A stretch of 64,000 nucleotides of DNA from Streptomyces collinus Tu 365 (GTDB taxonomy: Bacteria > Actinomycetota > Actinomycetes > Streptomycetales > Streptomycetaceae), in NCBI RefSeq assembly GCF_000444875.1, contig NC_021985.1, positions 7,522,170-7,586,169 on the forward strand, in the 5' to 3' direction. This document shows, in pieces, positions 1 through 7,725 of this stretch; position 1 is the first letter of the stretch, and each line of letters begins with the position of its first letter. Both the position numbers and the translations under genes were made by a program. Under the pieces are notes generated by a model. It had not been told where the DNA came from, searched no databases, and worked only from the letters and a program-made list of their open reading frames with translations.

Positions 1-709
1 CGAACAGCGGCAGCGGCGGTGCCTCGCCGGACCCGTCGTCCCCGGGTGCGGCCGCGGTCAGGTCCCGGGCGAAGAACCTCCGGAACACCAGGTACTCGGC
101 GCCGATCGCCACCAGCCACGGCAGGCCCATCAGCGCCGCGAACCGGGTGAAGGTCAGCCCGCTCGCCGCGAACGCGAGGAGGTTGGTCAGATTGGACACG
201 GGCAGCAGCAGCGACGCCGTGTTCGACAGGTGCGTGCAGGCGTAGACGTGCGGCTTCGGCCGTACGCCGGTGCGCGCGGCCGTCGCGAAGACGACCGGGG
301 TCAGCAGCACCACCGTGGCGTCCAGGCTGAGCACCGCCGTGATCACCGAGGCCAGCGCGAACACCGCCGTCAGCAGCCGTACCGGCCGGCCCCCCGACCA
401 GCGCGCGGTCCATGCCCCGCACGCCTGGAACAGCCCCTCCACGTCGCAGAAGTGGGCGAGCACCAGCACCGCCGCCAGGAACCCGACCACCGGCCCGAGC
501 CGTACGGCCTCGGCCTGGGCGTGGGCCGGTGAGATCGCCCCGGTGGCGACGGCGACCCCGGCGGCCGGGACGGCCAGCACCGCCTCCGGCCAGCCGAAGG
601 GCCGTACGACGGCCCAGGCGAGCACGGCGGCGAGCAGTACCGCGGAAAGGGCCTCGGCGAGGGCGGTGTTCAGGGCGGGTCCTCCGGTTCGATCATGTGA
701 CCCGTCCAT
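1..709 (-). CDS. ArsB/SLC13-family transporter, 3' end cut by window edge
   Basis: Integral membrane permease of the ArsB/SLC13 type, which exports arsenite or moves anions across the cytoplasmic membrane. About 236 residues are visible. Hydrophobic helices are obvious, and the family-like core HLSNTASLLLPVSNLTN (near residue 155) matches the conserved Asn/Ser/Thr-rich re-entrant segment of ArsB-type proteins. The C-terminal half lies left of base 1. The start is unclear. The first in-frame ATG is at 709 without a visible ribosome site. A CTG at 673 sits 7 nt after a good GGAGG, so translation may begin at CTG and shorten the protein by 12 residues. The substrate cannot be fixed, because no arsR or arsC neighbour is visible and the left flank is missing. 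Confidence 0.75.
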   Translation of the reverse strand, partial: MDGSHDRTGGPALNTALAEALSAVLLAAVLAWAVVRPFGWPEAVLAVPAAGVAVATGAISPAHAQAEAVRLGPVVGFLAAVLVLAHFCDVEGLFQACGAWTARWSGGRPVRLLTAVFALASVITAVLSLDATVVLLTPVVFATAARTGVRPKPHVYACTHLSNTASLLLPVSNLTNLLAFAASGLTFTRFAALMGLPWLVAIGAEYLVFRRFFARDLTAAAPGDDGSGEAPPLPLF

Positions 710-732
710 GAAAACAGACGCCGGCGGACGGG

Positions 733-1980
733 CTACGACGTGCGTGTACCCGCCACGCCCAGGAACTCGTCCCAGCCACCCGCCGGGGCCTGGCCCGGCG
801 TGAGCGTGCGCAGCTTGCGCAGCACCCCCGCGTCCTGCGCCTCCAGCCAGGCCACCAGCTGCTTGAACGATACGAACCTGACGTCGTCGTACGCGGCCAT
901 CCGGCCGATCGCCTCCTCGACGGCGTCCATGTAGATGCCGCCGTTCCAGCGTTCGAAGTGGTTGCCGACGAAGAAGGGGGCGCGGTTGCCCTCGTACGCG
1001 CGCCGGAACCCCGCCAGATAGGTGTCCCGGGCCTGGGCGCGCCAGACGTCGTACCGGGTGCGGTCGCCCAGCGGGTTGCCGCCGGACTGGTTGAACATCA
1101 TGTTGTAGTCCATCGACAGCACCTGGAAGGAGTGACCGGCGAACGGTATGGACTGCAGCGGGAAGTCCCAGAGCCGGCCGCCCTGCACCTTGCCCGGCCA
1201 GATCTGCAGGCCGCCGGGTGAGCTGGCGTCGTACTTCCAGCCGAGGGCGGCCGCCGTGGGCAGCAGGGCCGCCTGGCCCTCCAGGCAGGGGGTGCGGCCG
1301 CCGGTCAGCTCCTTGCGGTAGTCGAAGGGCAGCGGTTCGAGGTCGGTGAAGCCGGTGTTGGTCCTCCACCCGGTGACGAAACCGATCGCCTGCTCGATCT
1401 CGCTGCGCCACTCCGCGGGCGACCACCGGCGCACGCCGTTGGGGCCGCAGAAGTGCCCGTTGAAGTGGGTGCCGATCTCGTGGCCCTCCAGCCACGCGGC
1501 CCGCACCTGCTGGAGCGTCGCGTGGATGTGCCGGTCGGCGAGGTAGCCGATCGCGGAGGCGCCGACCGCGTGCCGCGGCGGCCGGTAGAGGTTCTTGCGG
1601 GACTCGGGAAGGGTGTAGATGCCGCTGAGGAAGAACGTCATCCTCGATCCGTGCTCGGCGGCGACCCGGCGGAACCTGGAGAACAGCTTGTTGCTCAGCT
1701 CGCCGGCGCCGTCCCAGGAGAAGACGACGAACTGCGGCGGCTTCTGACCGGGCTTCAGCCGTACCGGCACCGGCTGGTGCGGCTGCTTGCCGGTGTCGGC
1801 GGTCGAGCCGTCCCCGAGGGGTTTGGCCGGCCGTGCCTGCCCGGTGCCCCCGGCGTACTTCGGGTCCTTGTCGCCGGCGGAGAGGCCGAGGCCGGAGGAG
1901 CAGGCGGACAGGGCCCCGAGGGAGCCCGCAGCCGCCCCCGCCGTCAGCACGCGCCTGCGTGAGATGCCGCTCATGTTCAT
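733..1980 (-). CDS. Secreted polysaccharide deacetylase-like lipoprotein
   Basis: A 415-residue exported lipoprotein of the NodB/polysaccharide deacetylase superfamily, expected to act on cell-wall or extracellular glycans. The N-terminus has a Tat-like SRRRVL signal and the lipobox LSAC with lipidated Cys27, followed by a Gly/Pro/Lys linker. The catalytic barrel begins near residue 85 (FVVFSWDGAGE, in place of the usual TFDD-type motif). The metal-site motif HFNGH follows in GTHFNGHFCG. Because motif 1 is non-standard, the substrate and even the deacetylase activity are uncertain. The ATG at 1980 follows AGGA by 8 nt. A 7-bp stem (AGGCCCC/GGGGCCT, 1998-2014) sits just upstream in the leader and could affect initiation. 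The gene is transcribed alone, away from the DUF4232 gene's terminator. Confidence 0.82.
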   Translation of the reverse strand: MNMSGISRRRVLTAGAAAGSLGALSACSSGLGLSAGDKDPKYAGGTGQARPAKPLGDGSTADTGKQPHQPVPVRLKPGQKPPQFVVFSWDGAGELSNKLFSRFRRVAAEHGSRMTFFLSGIYTLPESRKNLYRPPRHAVGASAIGYLADRHIHATLQQVRAAWLEGHEIGTHFNGHFCGPNGVRRWSPAEWRSEIEQAIGFVTGWRTNTGFTDLEPLPFDYRKELTGGRTPCLEGQAALLPTAAALGWKYDASSPGGLQIWPGKVQGGRLWDFPLQSIPFAGHSFQVLSMDYNMMFNQSGGNPLGDRTRYDVWRAQARDTYLAGFRRAYEGNRAPFFVGNHFERWNGGIYMDAVEEAIGRMAAYDDVRFVSFKQLVAWLEAQDAGVLRKLRTLTPGQAPAGGWDEFLGVAGTRTS

Positions 1981-2117
1981 CCCCGATTTCCTGGTCGAGG
2001 CCCCGGCGGGGCCTGATCACCGTGTGGTCGGGGGGTCCGATGCGCGGGTGCGGGGGAAAGATCGCGGCGTCCGCGACGTGTTGCCGTCCCGTGACATTTG
2101 TGATGCGTTCATGACGA

Positions 2118-2147
2118 ACCCCGCGGTCCGGGAGCGGACCGCGGGGT
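2118..2147 (-). terminator. Hairpin terminator after the DUF4232 lipoprotein gene
   Basis: A perfect 12-bp inverted repeat (ACCCCGCGGTCC and its complement) with a 6-nt loop, starting 16 bp past the stop codon of the lipoprotein gene. It has no T-tract, as is common in Streptomyces. Confidence 0.7.
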
Positions 2148-2163
2148 GTGCCGGGGCGTCCGG

Positions 2164-2874
2164 TCAGGCGCCGGTGCCGGGGGAGAAGACGGACAGGAAG
2201 GCCGACGAGGAGTTCCCGGAGACGGGGACCGGGCCGGCCGTCCACGCCACCTTGAGCTGGTCCCGCTCGTCCGGCGGGGTGACCAGCAGCGCGGCCGGGG
2301 TGGCCGTGTCCGCTCCGCTCACCTCCGGGTTGGAGAAGGTCAGGCCCGCCCACGCGCTCTGCCCGGGCTTCAGCGTGACCGTGACCGGCGAGCCCGAGGA
2401 ACGCCTGGGGTCCGGGCCGACCTGGCCGCCGGAGGCGTTCACGAACGCGGCGCCCGGATAGCCGTGCAGCGTGCAGGTGCGGGCCGACTTGTTGGTCAGC
2501 ACCACGGGGAAGTTCTCCTGGCCGGCGCCCGGGTCGTTGCGTCCCACCGAGGCGCGCAGCTCGGAGGTGTGGCAGCGGCCGCCGGCCGGGGTCCTCGACC
2601 CGGTGCCGGTCCCGGTGCCGGTCCCGGCCTTCGAGGAGGTGGCCGCCGCCGGGGCCGAGGCCGACGTCGAGCCGCCGGTGGTGGCCGCCCCGGCGGACGG
2701 GGAGGAGGGGGCCGGGTCCTCGGCGGCGGTCTCGGTCGCCGGACCGGCCGTGCCCGACACCTTCTGCGGGCCGCTGCCGGCGCCGTCGTTGCCGCACGCG
2801 GTCAGCAGGCCCAGTACGGCCACCCCGCCCGCGAGCAGGGCCGCGCGCCGCGATGACCGGGATGAGTACGCCAT
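2164..2874 (-). CDS. DUF4232 lipoprotein
   Basis: A 236-residue secreted lipoprotein. The signal peptide carries twin arginines (SSRRAALLAGG) and ends at the lipobox LLTAC, with Cys27 as lipidation site. A low-complexity Ser/Ala/Thr/Gly spacer with a GTGTGTGTG run follows to about residue 95. The C-terminal ~135 residues match the actinobacterial DUF4232 pattern: an RCHTSELRASVG start, an FPVVLTNKSARTCTLHGYPG core with paired cysteines, and a late KPGQSAWAGLTF strand. Function is unknown; family members are cell-envelope proteins. I chose the ATG at 2874 over an upstream in-frame start (2946) because AGGAG precedes it and the signal peptide begins correctly there. Confidence 0.82.
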   Translation of the reverse strand: MAYSSRSSRRAALLAGGVAVLGLLTACGNDGAGSGPQKVSGTAGPATETAAEDPAPSSPSAGAATTGGSTSASAPAAATSSKAGTGTGTGTGSRTPAGGRCHTSELRASVGRNDPGAGQENFPVVLTNKSARTCTLHGYPGAAFVNASGGQVGPDPRRSSGSPVTVTLKPGQSAWAGLTFSNPEVSGADTATPAALLVTPPDERDQLKVAWTAGPVPVSGNSSSAFLSVFSPGTGA

Positions 2875-3042
2875 GTCGCTCAACACTCCTGGATGCTCGG
2901 GGCGCGCGGTGGAACCGCGCGCCTGCGGCGCCGGGTGCGCCGTCACCGGACTACGATGCGCGGGCCACCGGAAGAGTTCGGGTTCCTCAGGGTTCTTTTC
3001 CCCACCTTGACCACCGGCCGACGCCTTTCGCAGGGGGGAGTG

Positions 3043-4431
3043 TCAGGTCACCCGCAGGGAGCGCAGCACGCTGTCGGTCGCTTCCGCGTCACCCCGCTGG
3101 CGTACCTGCACGTACACCTCCGGACGGGCGGAGCCGTCCGCCGGGCCGAGCGCGGACTCGGTCACCGAACCGCCGTCCGGGCAGTCGTTCCAGGTACGCA
3201 CCCGGCCGTGCCAGGCGCCCGCGGAGAAGGCGCGGGCGCCGGCGTAGTGGCAGCCGGAGTGCGCGAGGGCGTCCACCCGGGCGGTGACGTCACCGTGCCC
3301 GGCGACCCCGACGAACACCCCGTCGACCGCCGCACCCAGGTCGGACCAGTCCGCCACGCGGTCGGCGACCACCAGACCCGGCTCGTGCCCGGTGGCCAGC
3401 CCGAGCGTGTGCGGGTCCCAGCCCGAGTCGCGCAGCTCGCGGGCCCAGCCCGCCGGTACCCGGACCGCGACCCGGCCGGTGGCGTCGCGCACCGTGACCG
3501 CCCCGGCGGAACCCGTGGGCCGGTTCAGCACCACCGTCACCGTCACGGCGGCGACCGCGGCGGCGAGCACCCCGGCCACGACCAGCGTCGCGGTGCCGAT
3601 CCGGCCCCGTACGGCGTCGAGCCGACTGCCGGGCCGGGGGCCGGAGGCCGCCGCCAGCCGGTCCAGCTCGTCCGCGAAGGACTGCGCCGTGGGCCAGCGC
3701 CGCTCCCGGTCCGGCTCCAGGGCGCGCAGCAGCGCCCGCTCGGCGTCCTCGCCCAGGTCGGGGCGGAGCCGGCCGGGCGGCACCACCTTGCCGGGCGGTC
3801 CCGGCACGGTCCCGGTGACCAGCTCGTAGCCGACCGCGCCCAGGCTGTAGACGTCGGCGCGGGCGTCGATGCCCTCGCCGGGCTCGGCCTGCTCCGGCGG
3901 CTGGTAGCCCGCCGAGCCGGCCGCGAGCGTGAGCACCGAGGCCTGCGCGAGGCTCTTGGCCAGCCCCAGGTCGGCCAGCAGCAGCAGCTCGCCGTCCGGC
4001 GCGGTGTGCAGCAGCACGTTGGTCGGCTTGATGTCGCGGTGCACGATGCCCGCCTCGTGCAGCGCGGCGGCGCCGCGCGCGGCCTCGGCGGTCAGCGCCA
4101 GCGCCCGCGGCACCGGCAGCGGACCCGCCGCGAGCAGGTCGGCGAGGGTGCCGGCGTCGGCGTACTGCATCACGAAGTAGGGTCTGCCGTCCGGCAGTTC
4201 ACCGATGTCGTAGACCTGCACCACCCGGCTGGAGCCGGCCCGGCGCAGCAGCCTCGCCTCGGACAGGAAGCGCTCCCGGACGTCGAGCCGGTGGGCCCAG
4301 TTCTCGGCGAGGACCTTCACCGCCACCGGCGCGTCCAGCTCGTCGTCGTGGGCCAGCCACACCGTGGCGAAGGCGCCGGAGCCCAGGCGCCGTTCGAGAC
4401 GGTAGCGGCCGATCCGCTCCAGGGAGTGCAT
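3043..4431 (-). CDS. Membrane Ser/Thr protein kinase (PknB type)
   Basis: A 462-residue transmembrane Hanks-type kinase. The kinase domain covers about residues 8-265: glycine loop LGSGAFATVW (16-25), ATP lysine in VAVKV (Lys39), catalytic loop HRDIKPTN (131-138, Asp133), Mg motif DLG instead of DFG (154-156), and QPPE in place of APE (177-180). One membrane helix lies at about 281-302. The external domain of ~160 residues, with spaced cysteines, resembles no PASTA repeat and is a candidate sensor. The start is 47 bp from a divergent ECF sigma gene, and a SpoIIE-type phosphatase follows that sigma gene, so phosphorylation of this local circuit is plausible but inferred. The ribosome site before the ATG is weak. 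Confidence 0.9.
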   Translation of the reverse strand: MHSLERIGRYRLERRLGSGAFATVWLAHDDELDAPVAVKVLAENWAHRLDVRERFLSEARLLRRAGSSRVVQVYDIGELPDGRPYFVMQYADAGTLADLLAAGPLPVPRALALTAEAARGAAALHEAGIVHRDIKPTNVLLHTAPDGELLLLADLGLAKSLAQASVLTLAAGSAGYQPPEQAEPGEGIDARADVYSLGAVGYELVTGTVPGPPGKVVPPGRLRPDLGEDAERALLRALEPDRERRWPTAQSFADELDRLAAASGPRPGSRLDAVRGRIGTATLVVAGVLAAAVAAVTVTVVLNRPTGSAGAVTVRDATGRVAVRVPAGWARELRDSGWDPHTLGLATGHEPGLVVADRVADWSDLGAAVDGVFVGVAGHGDVTARVDALAHSGCHYAGARAFSAGAWHGRVRTWNDCPDGGSVTESALGPADGSARPEVYVQVRQRGDAEATDSVLRSLRVT

Positions 4432-4478
4432 ACGACTATCATGCCTGCCCTGAGATCGACTTCGAGGGGGACCCCGAC

Positions 4479-5027
4479 GTGCAGGACCCGGTGACCGCCG
4501 AAGAGCTCGCCCGGCGCGCCGCCGCGGGCGACGGGGCCGCTCTCGACCGGCTGCTGGCGGAGCTGCGGCCCGAGGTCGTGCGCCGCTGCGGGCGCTTCCT
4601 GCCCTGCCGGGAGGACGCCGAGGAGGCCGCCCAGGACGTGCTGCTCCAGGTGGCCCGGCACATCTCCGGCTTCGAGGGCCGCAGCCGCTTCAGTACCTGG
4701 CTGTACACCGTCGTCGCCAACTGCTGCCGCCAGAAGTACCGCGAGCTGAAGCGGCGGGCCGCCGAACAGCCCCTCGCCGTCGCACCCACGGAGGCCGTCG
4801 ACCCGCGCACCACCAGCGTCATCGCCGGCTCCCGGGTCGACCTGCTGGAGGCCCTCGACCGGCTGGAGCGCGAGCACCCGCACCTCGTCGCGCCCCTGGT
4901 CTACCGGGACATCTGCCAGCTGGAGTACGCCGACGTCGCCGAGCGGATCGGCATCCCGCTCGGCACCCTCAAGTCCCGGCTGCACGAGGCGCGCAAACAG
5001 GTGCGGCCCTGGCTGCGGGGCTACTGA
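4479..5027 (+). CDS. ECF-type RNA polymerase sigma factor
   Basis: A 182-residue sigma-70 family ECF factor. Region 2 (about residues 20-88) contains EDAEEAAQDVLLQVARHI and FSTWLYTVVANCCRQK. Region 4 (about 120-178) contains the helix-turn-helix EYADVAERIGIPLGTLKSRL. The GTG start at 4479 sits 8 nt after GAGGGGG. No membrane anti-sigma gene adjoins it. The neighbours are a divergent Ser/Thr kinase with a shared 47-bp promoter gap and a convergent SpoIIE phosphatase whose 3' end overlaps this one by 7 bp. Control by phosphorylation or through the phosphatase's ATPase-like domain is an inference from this layout. Confidence 0.9.
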   Translation: MQDPVTAEELARRAAAGDGAALDRLLAELRPEVVRRCGRFLPCREDAEEAAQDVLLQVARHISGFEGRSRFSTWLYTVVANCCRQKYRELKRRAAEQPLAVAPTEAVDPRTTSVIAGSRVDLLEALDRLEREHPHLVAPLVYRDICQLEYADVAERIGIPLGTLKSRLHEARKQVRPWLRGY

Positions 5028-7402
5028 TCCGCCTCCAGCGCGTCCAGCTCCGCCCAGATCGTCTTGCCCTCGGCGGTGTGCCTGCTGCCCCACCGCTGGG
5101 TGAGCTGGGCGACCAGCAGCAGACCCCGGCCGCCCTCGTCGAAGGTCTTGGCCCGCCTGAGGTGCGGGGCGGTGTGGCTGGTGTCGGACACCTCGACGAT
5201 CAGCGTGGCCGCGTCGTGGATCAGCCGCAGCCGGATCGGGCGGGCGCCGTACCGGATGGCGTTGGTGACCAGCTCGCTGACCACCAGCTCCGCCGTGAAC
5301 GCGATCCCGGTCAGCGACCAGCGCTCCAGCTGGTCCACCACCTGCTTGCGGACCGGCGCGACCAGCGCGGGGTCGGCGGGGATGTCCCAGGTCGCCACCT
5401 GGGAGGCGGGCAGTCCCCGGGTGCGGGCCAGCAGCAGGGCCACGTCGTCGGGCGCGCCGCCCAGCGGCAGCAGCGCGTGCAGGATGCGGTCGCAGGTCTC
5501 GTCCAGTGAGTCCGCGTACGCCCCGAGGGCCCGGACCAGCGGCTCCGGACCGGTGTCGCCGGCGCGCTCCCGGGACAGCACCAGACCATCCGTGTACAGG
5601 GCGAGGACGGTGCCCTCGGCCAGTTCCACCTCGGCCGACTCGAAGGGCAGGCCGCCCAGGCCCAGCGGGGGACCGGCGGGCAGGTCGAGCGGGCGGGGCA
5701 CGCCGCCCGGCTCCAGCACCACGGGCGGCGGCAGCCCGGCCCGGGCCAGCGTGCAGCGCCGGGACACCGGGTCGTAGACGGCGTACAGGCAGGTGGCGCC
5801 CACCTCGCCGGGGCTGCCGTCGCCCCCGGACTCCTCCGACAGCCGCACCACCAGGTCGTCTAGGTGGGTGAGCAGCTCGTCCGGTGCCAGGTCGATGTCG
5901 GCGAGGGTGCGGACGGCGGTGCGCAGCCGGCCCATGGTGGCCGACGCCTGGATGCCGTGCCCGACGACGTCCCCCACGACCATCGCCACCCGCATCCCGG
6001 ACAGCGGGATCACGTCGAACCAGTCGCCGCCCACGCCCGCGCGCGCCGCCGGGAGGTAGCGGGAGGACGCCTCCAGTGCGGCCGTGCGGGGGAGGGTGCG
6101 GGGCAGCAGGCTGCGCTGCAGCGCCAGCGCGGTCTCGCGCTCGCGGGAGTAGCGGCGGGCGTTGTCGATGCAGACGGCGGCCCGGGCGGTGATCTCCTCG
6201 GCCAGCAGCATGTCGTCGTCGGTGAACGCATCGGGCCTGCGATGCCGGGCCAGCACGGCGACCCCGAGGGTCAGCCCGCGGGCCTGGATGGGCACCGACA
6301 TCGAGGAGTGGATGCCGTAGTCCCGCACCCGGTCGCCGCGCGCGGGGTTGAAGGCCAGCCACTGGTCCAGCTCGCCCCCGGTGAGCGGGACCCGGACGGT
6401 GCGGCCCGCGGTCAGCGCGTGGGCCTGCGGGGAGAAGGACGGGTGCACCTCGACCAGCCCGGGCTTGGCCACCGCCTCGGGGACGCCGCTGAGCACCGAC
6501 TGGTGCGCGAACCGGCGCAGGTTCACCGGGGCCGTGATGCGGGCCGGGGGCTCACCGCCGTACTCCTCGGGGTCCAGCAGGTCGATGGTGACGAAGTCGG
6601 CGAGCGCGGGCACGCACACGTCCGCGAGCTCCTGTGCCGTACGGGTGACGTCGAGGGTGGTGCCGATGCGCACGCTCGCCTCGTTGACGAGCTGCAGCCG
6701 CTGCCGGGCCCGGTGGTTGTCGGTGACGTCGTGGAGCGCCATGGACACCCCGCGCACCACGCCCGCGGCGTCGGTCACCGGCGCCATGCGCGCCAGCCAG
6801 GCGTGCGCCCGGTCCTCGCCGCCGGCGCGCATGAACGCCTCGACGTCCACCGGCCGGCCGGTGGTGAGCACCCGGAGCAGGCCCTGCTCCAGCTCCTCGC
6901 TCTGCGGCTTCCCGCCGATCTCCGAGACCCGCAGGCCGCGCAGGCGCTCCACGGGCAGCCCGACGACCTCGGCCATGGCGTCGTTCATCAGCCGCAGCCG
7001 CAGCGCCTCGTCGAACACGGACAGGGCGCACGGGGACTGGATCAGGCCCGCGCGGCCGAGCGGGTCGTCCGGGGTGCCGGGGTCCCGTCCGCCGAGCGGG
7101 CTGACCACCAGCCAGTCGTCGCCGTGCCCGTCGCCCGGCGGCCGGTGGTGGGCGAGCAGCCAGACGGAGACCGTACGGCCGTCACGGTGGCGCAGTCCGA
7201 CCGTGCCGGCCCAGCGGGTGCCGCCGGGTGCGGCCGGTGCTCCGGCCCCGGCCAGCAGGCGGGCGGCGGGGCGGCCCAGGACGGCGTCGGCGGGGTGGCC
7301 GAGCAGCCGCTGCGCGCCCTCGTTCCACTCCACCAGCGTCCCGTCGGCGCCGATGACGGCCCGGGCCGTCGCCGCATCGTCGAAGGGATAGACCCGGCTC
7401 AT
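5021..7402 (-). CDS. PAS-PAS-GAF-SpoIIE phosphatase with C-terminal HATPase domain
   Basis: A cytoplasmic multidomain regulator of ~793 residues. In order: a PAS domain (~10-65, ADGTLVEWNEGAQRLLG); a second PAS (~130-235, ending in ALHDVTD); a GAF domain (~250-415); a PP2C/SpoIIE phosphatase (~430-640) with GGDWFDVIPL and VVGDVVGHG metal-site motifs; and an RsbW-like HATPase_c_2 domain (~680-790) with VSELVTNAIRYG and GGRGLLLV. Such proteins dephosphorylate anti-sigma-factor antagonists and may carry kinase activity in the last domain. I prefer the ATG at 7402 (GGGAG 10 nt upstream) to a GTG at 7429 lacking a ribosome site. Its 3' end overlaps the sigma-factor gene by 7 bp tail to tail, so the two genes must be expressed with some mutual antisense. 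Confidence 0.9.
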   Translation of the reverse strand: MSRVYPFDDAATARAVIGADGTLVEWNEGAQRLLGHPADAVLGRPAARLLAGAGAPAAPGGTRWAGTVGLRHRDGRTVSVWLLAHHRPPGDGHGDDWLVVSPLGGRDPGTPDDPLGRAGLIQSPCALSVFDEALRLRLMNDAMAEVVGLPVERLRGLRVSEIGGKPQSEELEQGLLRVLTTGRPVDVEAFMRAGGEDRAHAWLARMAPVTDAAGVVRGVSMALHDVTDNHRARQRLQLVNEASVRIGTTLDVTRTAQELADVCVPALADFVTIDLLDPEEYGGEPPARITAPVNLRRFAHQSVLSGVPEAVAKPGLVEVHPSFSPQAHALTAGRTVRVPLTGGELDQWLAFNPARGDRVRDYGIHSSMSVPIQARGLTLGVAVLARHRRPDAFTDDDMLLAEEITARAAVCIDNARRYSRERETALALQRSLLPRTLPRTAALEASSRYLPAARAGVGGDWFDVIPLSGMRVAMVVGDVVGHGIQASATMGRLRTAVRTLADIDLAPDELLTHLDDLVVRLSEESGGDGSPGEVGATCLYAVYDPVSRRCTLARAGLPPPVVLEPGGVPRPLDLPAGPPLGLGGLPFESAEVELAEGTVLALYTDGLVLSRERAGDTGPEPLVRALGAYADSLDETCDRILHALLPLGGAPDDVALLLARTRGLPASQVATWDIPADPALVAPVRKQVVDQLERWSLTGIAFTAELVVSELVTNAIRYGARPIRLRLIHDAATLIVEVSDTSHTAPHLRRAKTFDEGGRGLLLVAQLTQRWGSRHTAEGKTIWAELDALEADQ

Positions 7403-7725
7403 CGTCGCCGCTCCCAAGCGCACACTCACAGTGAACAGGTGGCATCACCAGGGTTCCAGCGTAGTGCGTCGCGCGGGTTCGCGGACCGCGTCCCCGGGTG
7501 AACCCGCGGGGCCGCCCCGGTCCGTCAAGGAGGAGTTCCGGCCGATGTGGCGGACATCGCTGGTCAGCGGCTCCGGTCCCGGCGGGCGTCGTGTGGCGGG
7601 ACGTCAGAATCTCGTCCCGGGCGATCCCTTGCGGGTGTCCTGCGCCCCCGCGGGTGCAGCGGATCGGGTGTCCGCCGTCCGCCCGGTTGACGGATGCCGG
7701 TGGTCCGGGACCGGGCGGGGTGAGG
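7403..7725. other. Intergenic region, no gene supported
   Basis: 323 bp between the phosphatase start and the oxidase stop. It should hold the phosphatase promoter on the minus strand, but I see no convincing -35/-10 pair. A strong GGAGGAG before an ATG at 7544 (plus strand) leads only into a frame antisense to the oxidase, so I do not call a gene. Confidence 0.5.
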
